Shown here one piece after another: positions 12,641 through 12,711 of a stretch of 12,711 nucleotides of DNA; the first letter of the stretch is position 1; every line of letters begins with the position of its first letter. Source of the stretch: Pseudomonadota bacterium. GTDB taxonomy: Bacteria > Desulfobacterota > JAPLJL01. Location: assembly GCA_026388615.1 (NCBI GenBank), contig JAPLJL010000277.1, positions 1 through 12,711 on the forward strand, written 5' to 3'. Below the pieces are notes generated by a model that did not search any database, was not told the origin of the DNA, and was given only the letters and a program-made list of their open reading frames with translations. The translations under genes and the position numbers were made by a program.

Positions 12641-12711
12641 CTCCCCTCCCTTGAGGGGAGGGGACAGAGGGGAGGGTGAAAAAAATATTCTTGTCACCCC
12701 CACCCCGGCCC
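12641..12711. repeat. CTCCCCTCCC...CACCCCCACCCC intergenic repeat, cut by the window end
   Basis: CTCCCCTCCCTTGAGGGGAG and GGGGAGGGTGA, then an AT spacer and TCACCCCCACCCCGGCCC. GGGTGA (12674-12679) pairs with TCACCC (12694-12699). This layout recalls a common dispersed repeat in many bacterial genomes whose second half would continue beyond the window. Confidence 0.5.
12643..12663 (+). terminator. G/C-rich hairpin after the secreted-protein gene
   Basis: CCCCTCCC-TTGAG-GGGAGGGG, eight perfect pairs, 21 bases after the stop. The nearest A/T run (AAAAAAA from 12679) is on the wrong strand for a classical + strand T-tail, so termination is uncertain. Confidence 0.45.

Overview
The window looks like chromosomal DNA of a diderm, Gram-negative, probably anaerobic bacterium. 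An Omp85-type outer-membrane protein with two POTRA-like repeats and a Sec-secreted periplasmic protein support an outer membrane. An AmmeMemoRadiSam protein B, a beta-keto acid cleavage enzyme (BKACE) and gaps packed with GC-rich fold-back repeats resemble what is common in Desulfobacterota-like or uncultured genomes. The taxonomic guess is inference; there is no rRNA or marker gene.

Layout. Positions 1-396 (minus) hold the start of a small membrane protein that runs off the left edge. Divergent from it at 505-1692 is a YajR-like MFS transporter. A 364-base gap with a structured GC-rich patch leads to the MEMO1-family gene amrB (2057-2869). At 3066-3929 is a BKACE/DUF849 enzyme with a good promoter and Shine-Dalgarno site, followed at 4216-6183 by acetoacetyl-CoA synthetase, which ends in a strong intrinsic terminator. 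BKACE releases acetoacetate and the synthetase activates it, so the pair forms a plausible keto-acid degradation module. At 6479-7225 is a short epoxyqueuosine-reductase-like protein with two [4Fe-4S] motifs.

From about 7278 to 9484 the character changes. Direct repeats flank a minus-strand two-gene operon with ATGA overlap: a DUF6036-like nucleotidyltransferase (8164-8748) and an unrecognised basic protein (7508-8167). It has its own sigma70-type promoter with tandem operator-like repeats. Next to it, divergently, is a Phd/YefM-type antitoxin (9099-9422) with no recognisable toxin beside it and a promoter overlaid by inverted repeats. This is a small toxin-antitoxin or defence-like island and the best candidate for something undescribed.

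The right end holds the Omp85-like gene (start placed at 9498, since upstream ATGs lie in a dispersed repeat) and a secreted protein of unknown function (11284-12621), followed by a G-rich hairpin region.

Three themes recur. Almost every gap carries one of several dispersed repeat families. Three, perhaps four, genes have a -10-like hexamer 6-8 bases before the ATG and no Shine-Dalgarno, suggesting leaderless mRNAs, while four others have strong Shine-Dalgarno sites. No tRNA, rRNA, CRISPR array, transposase or phage gene was seen.
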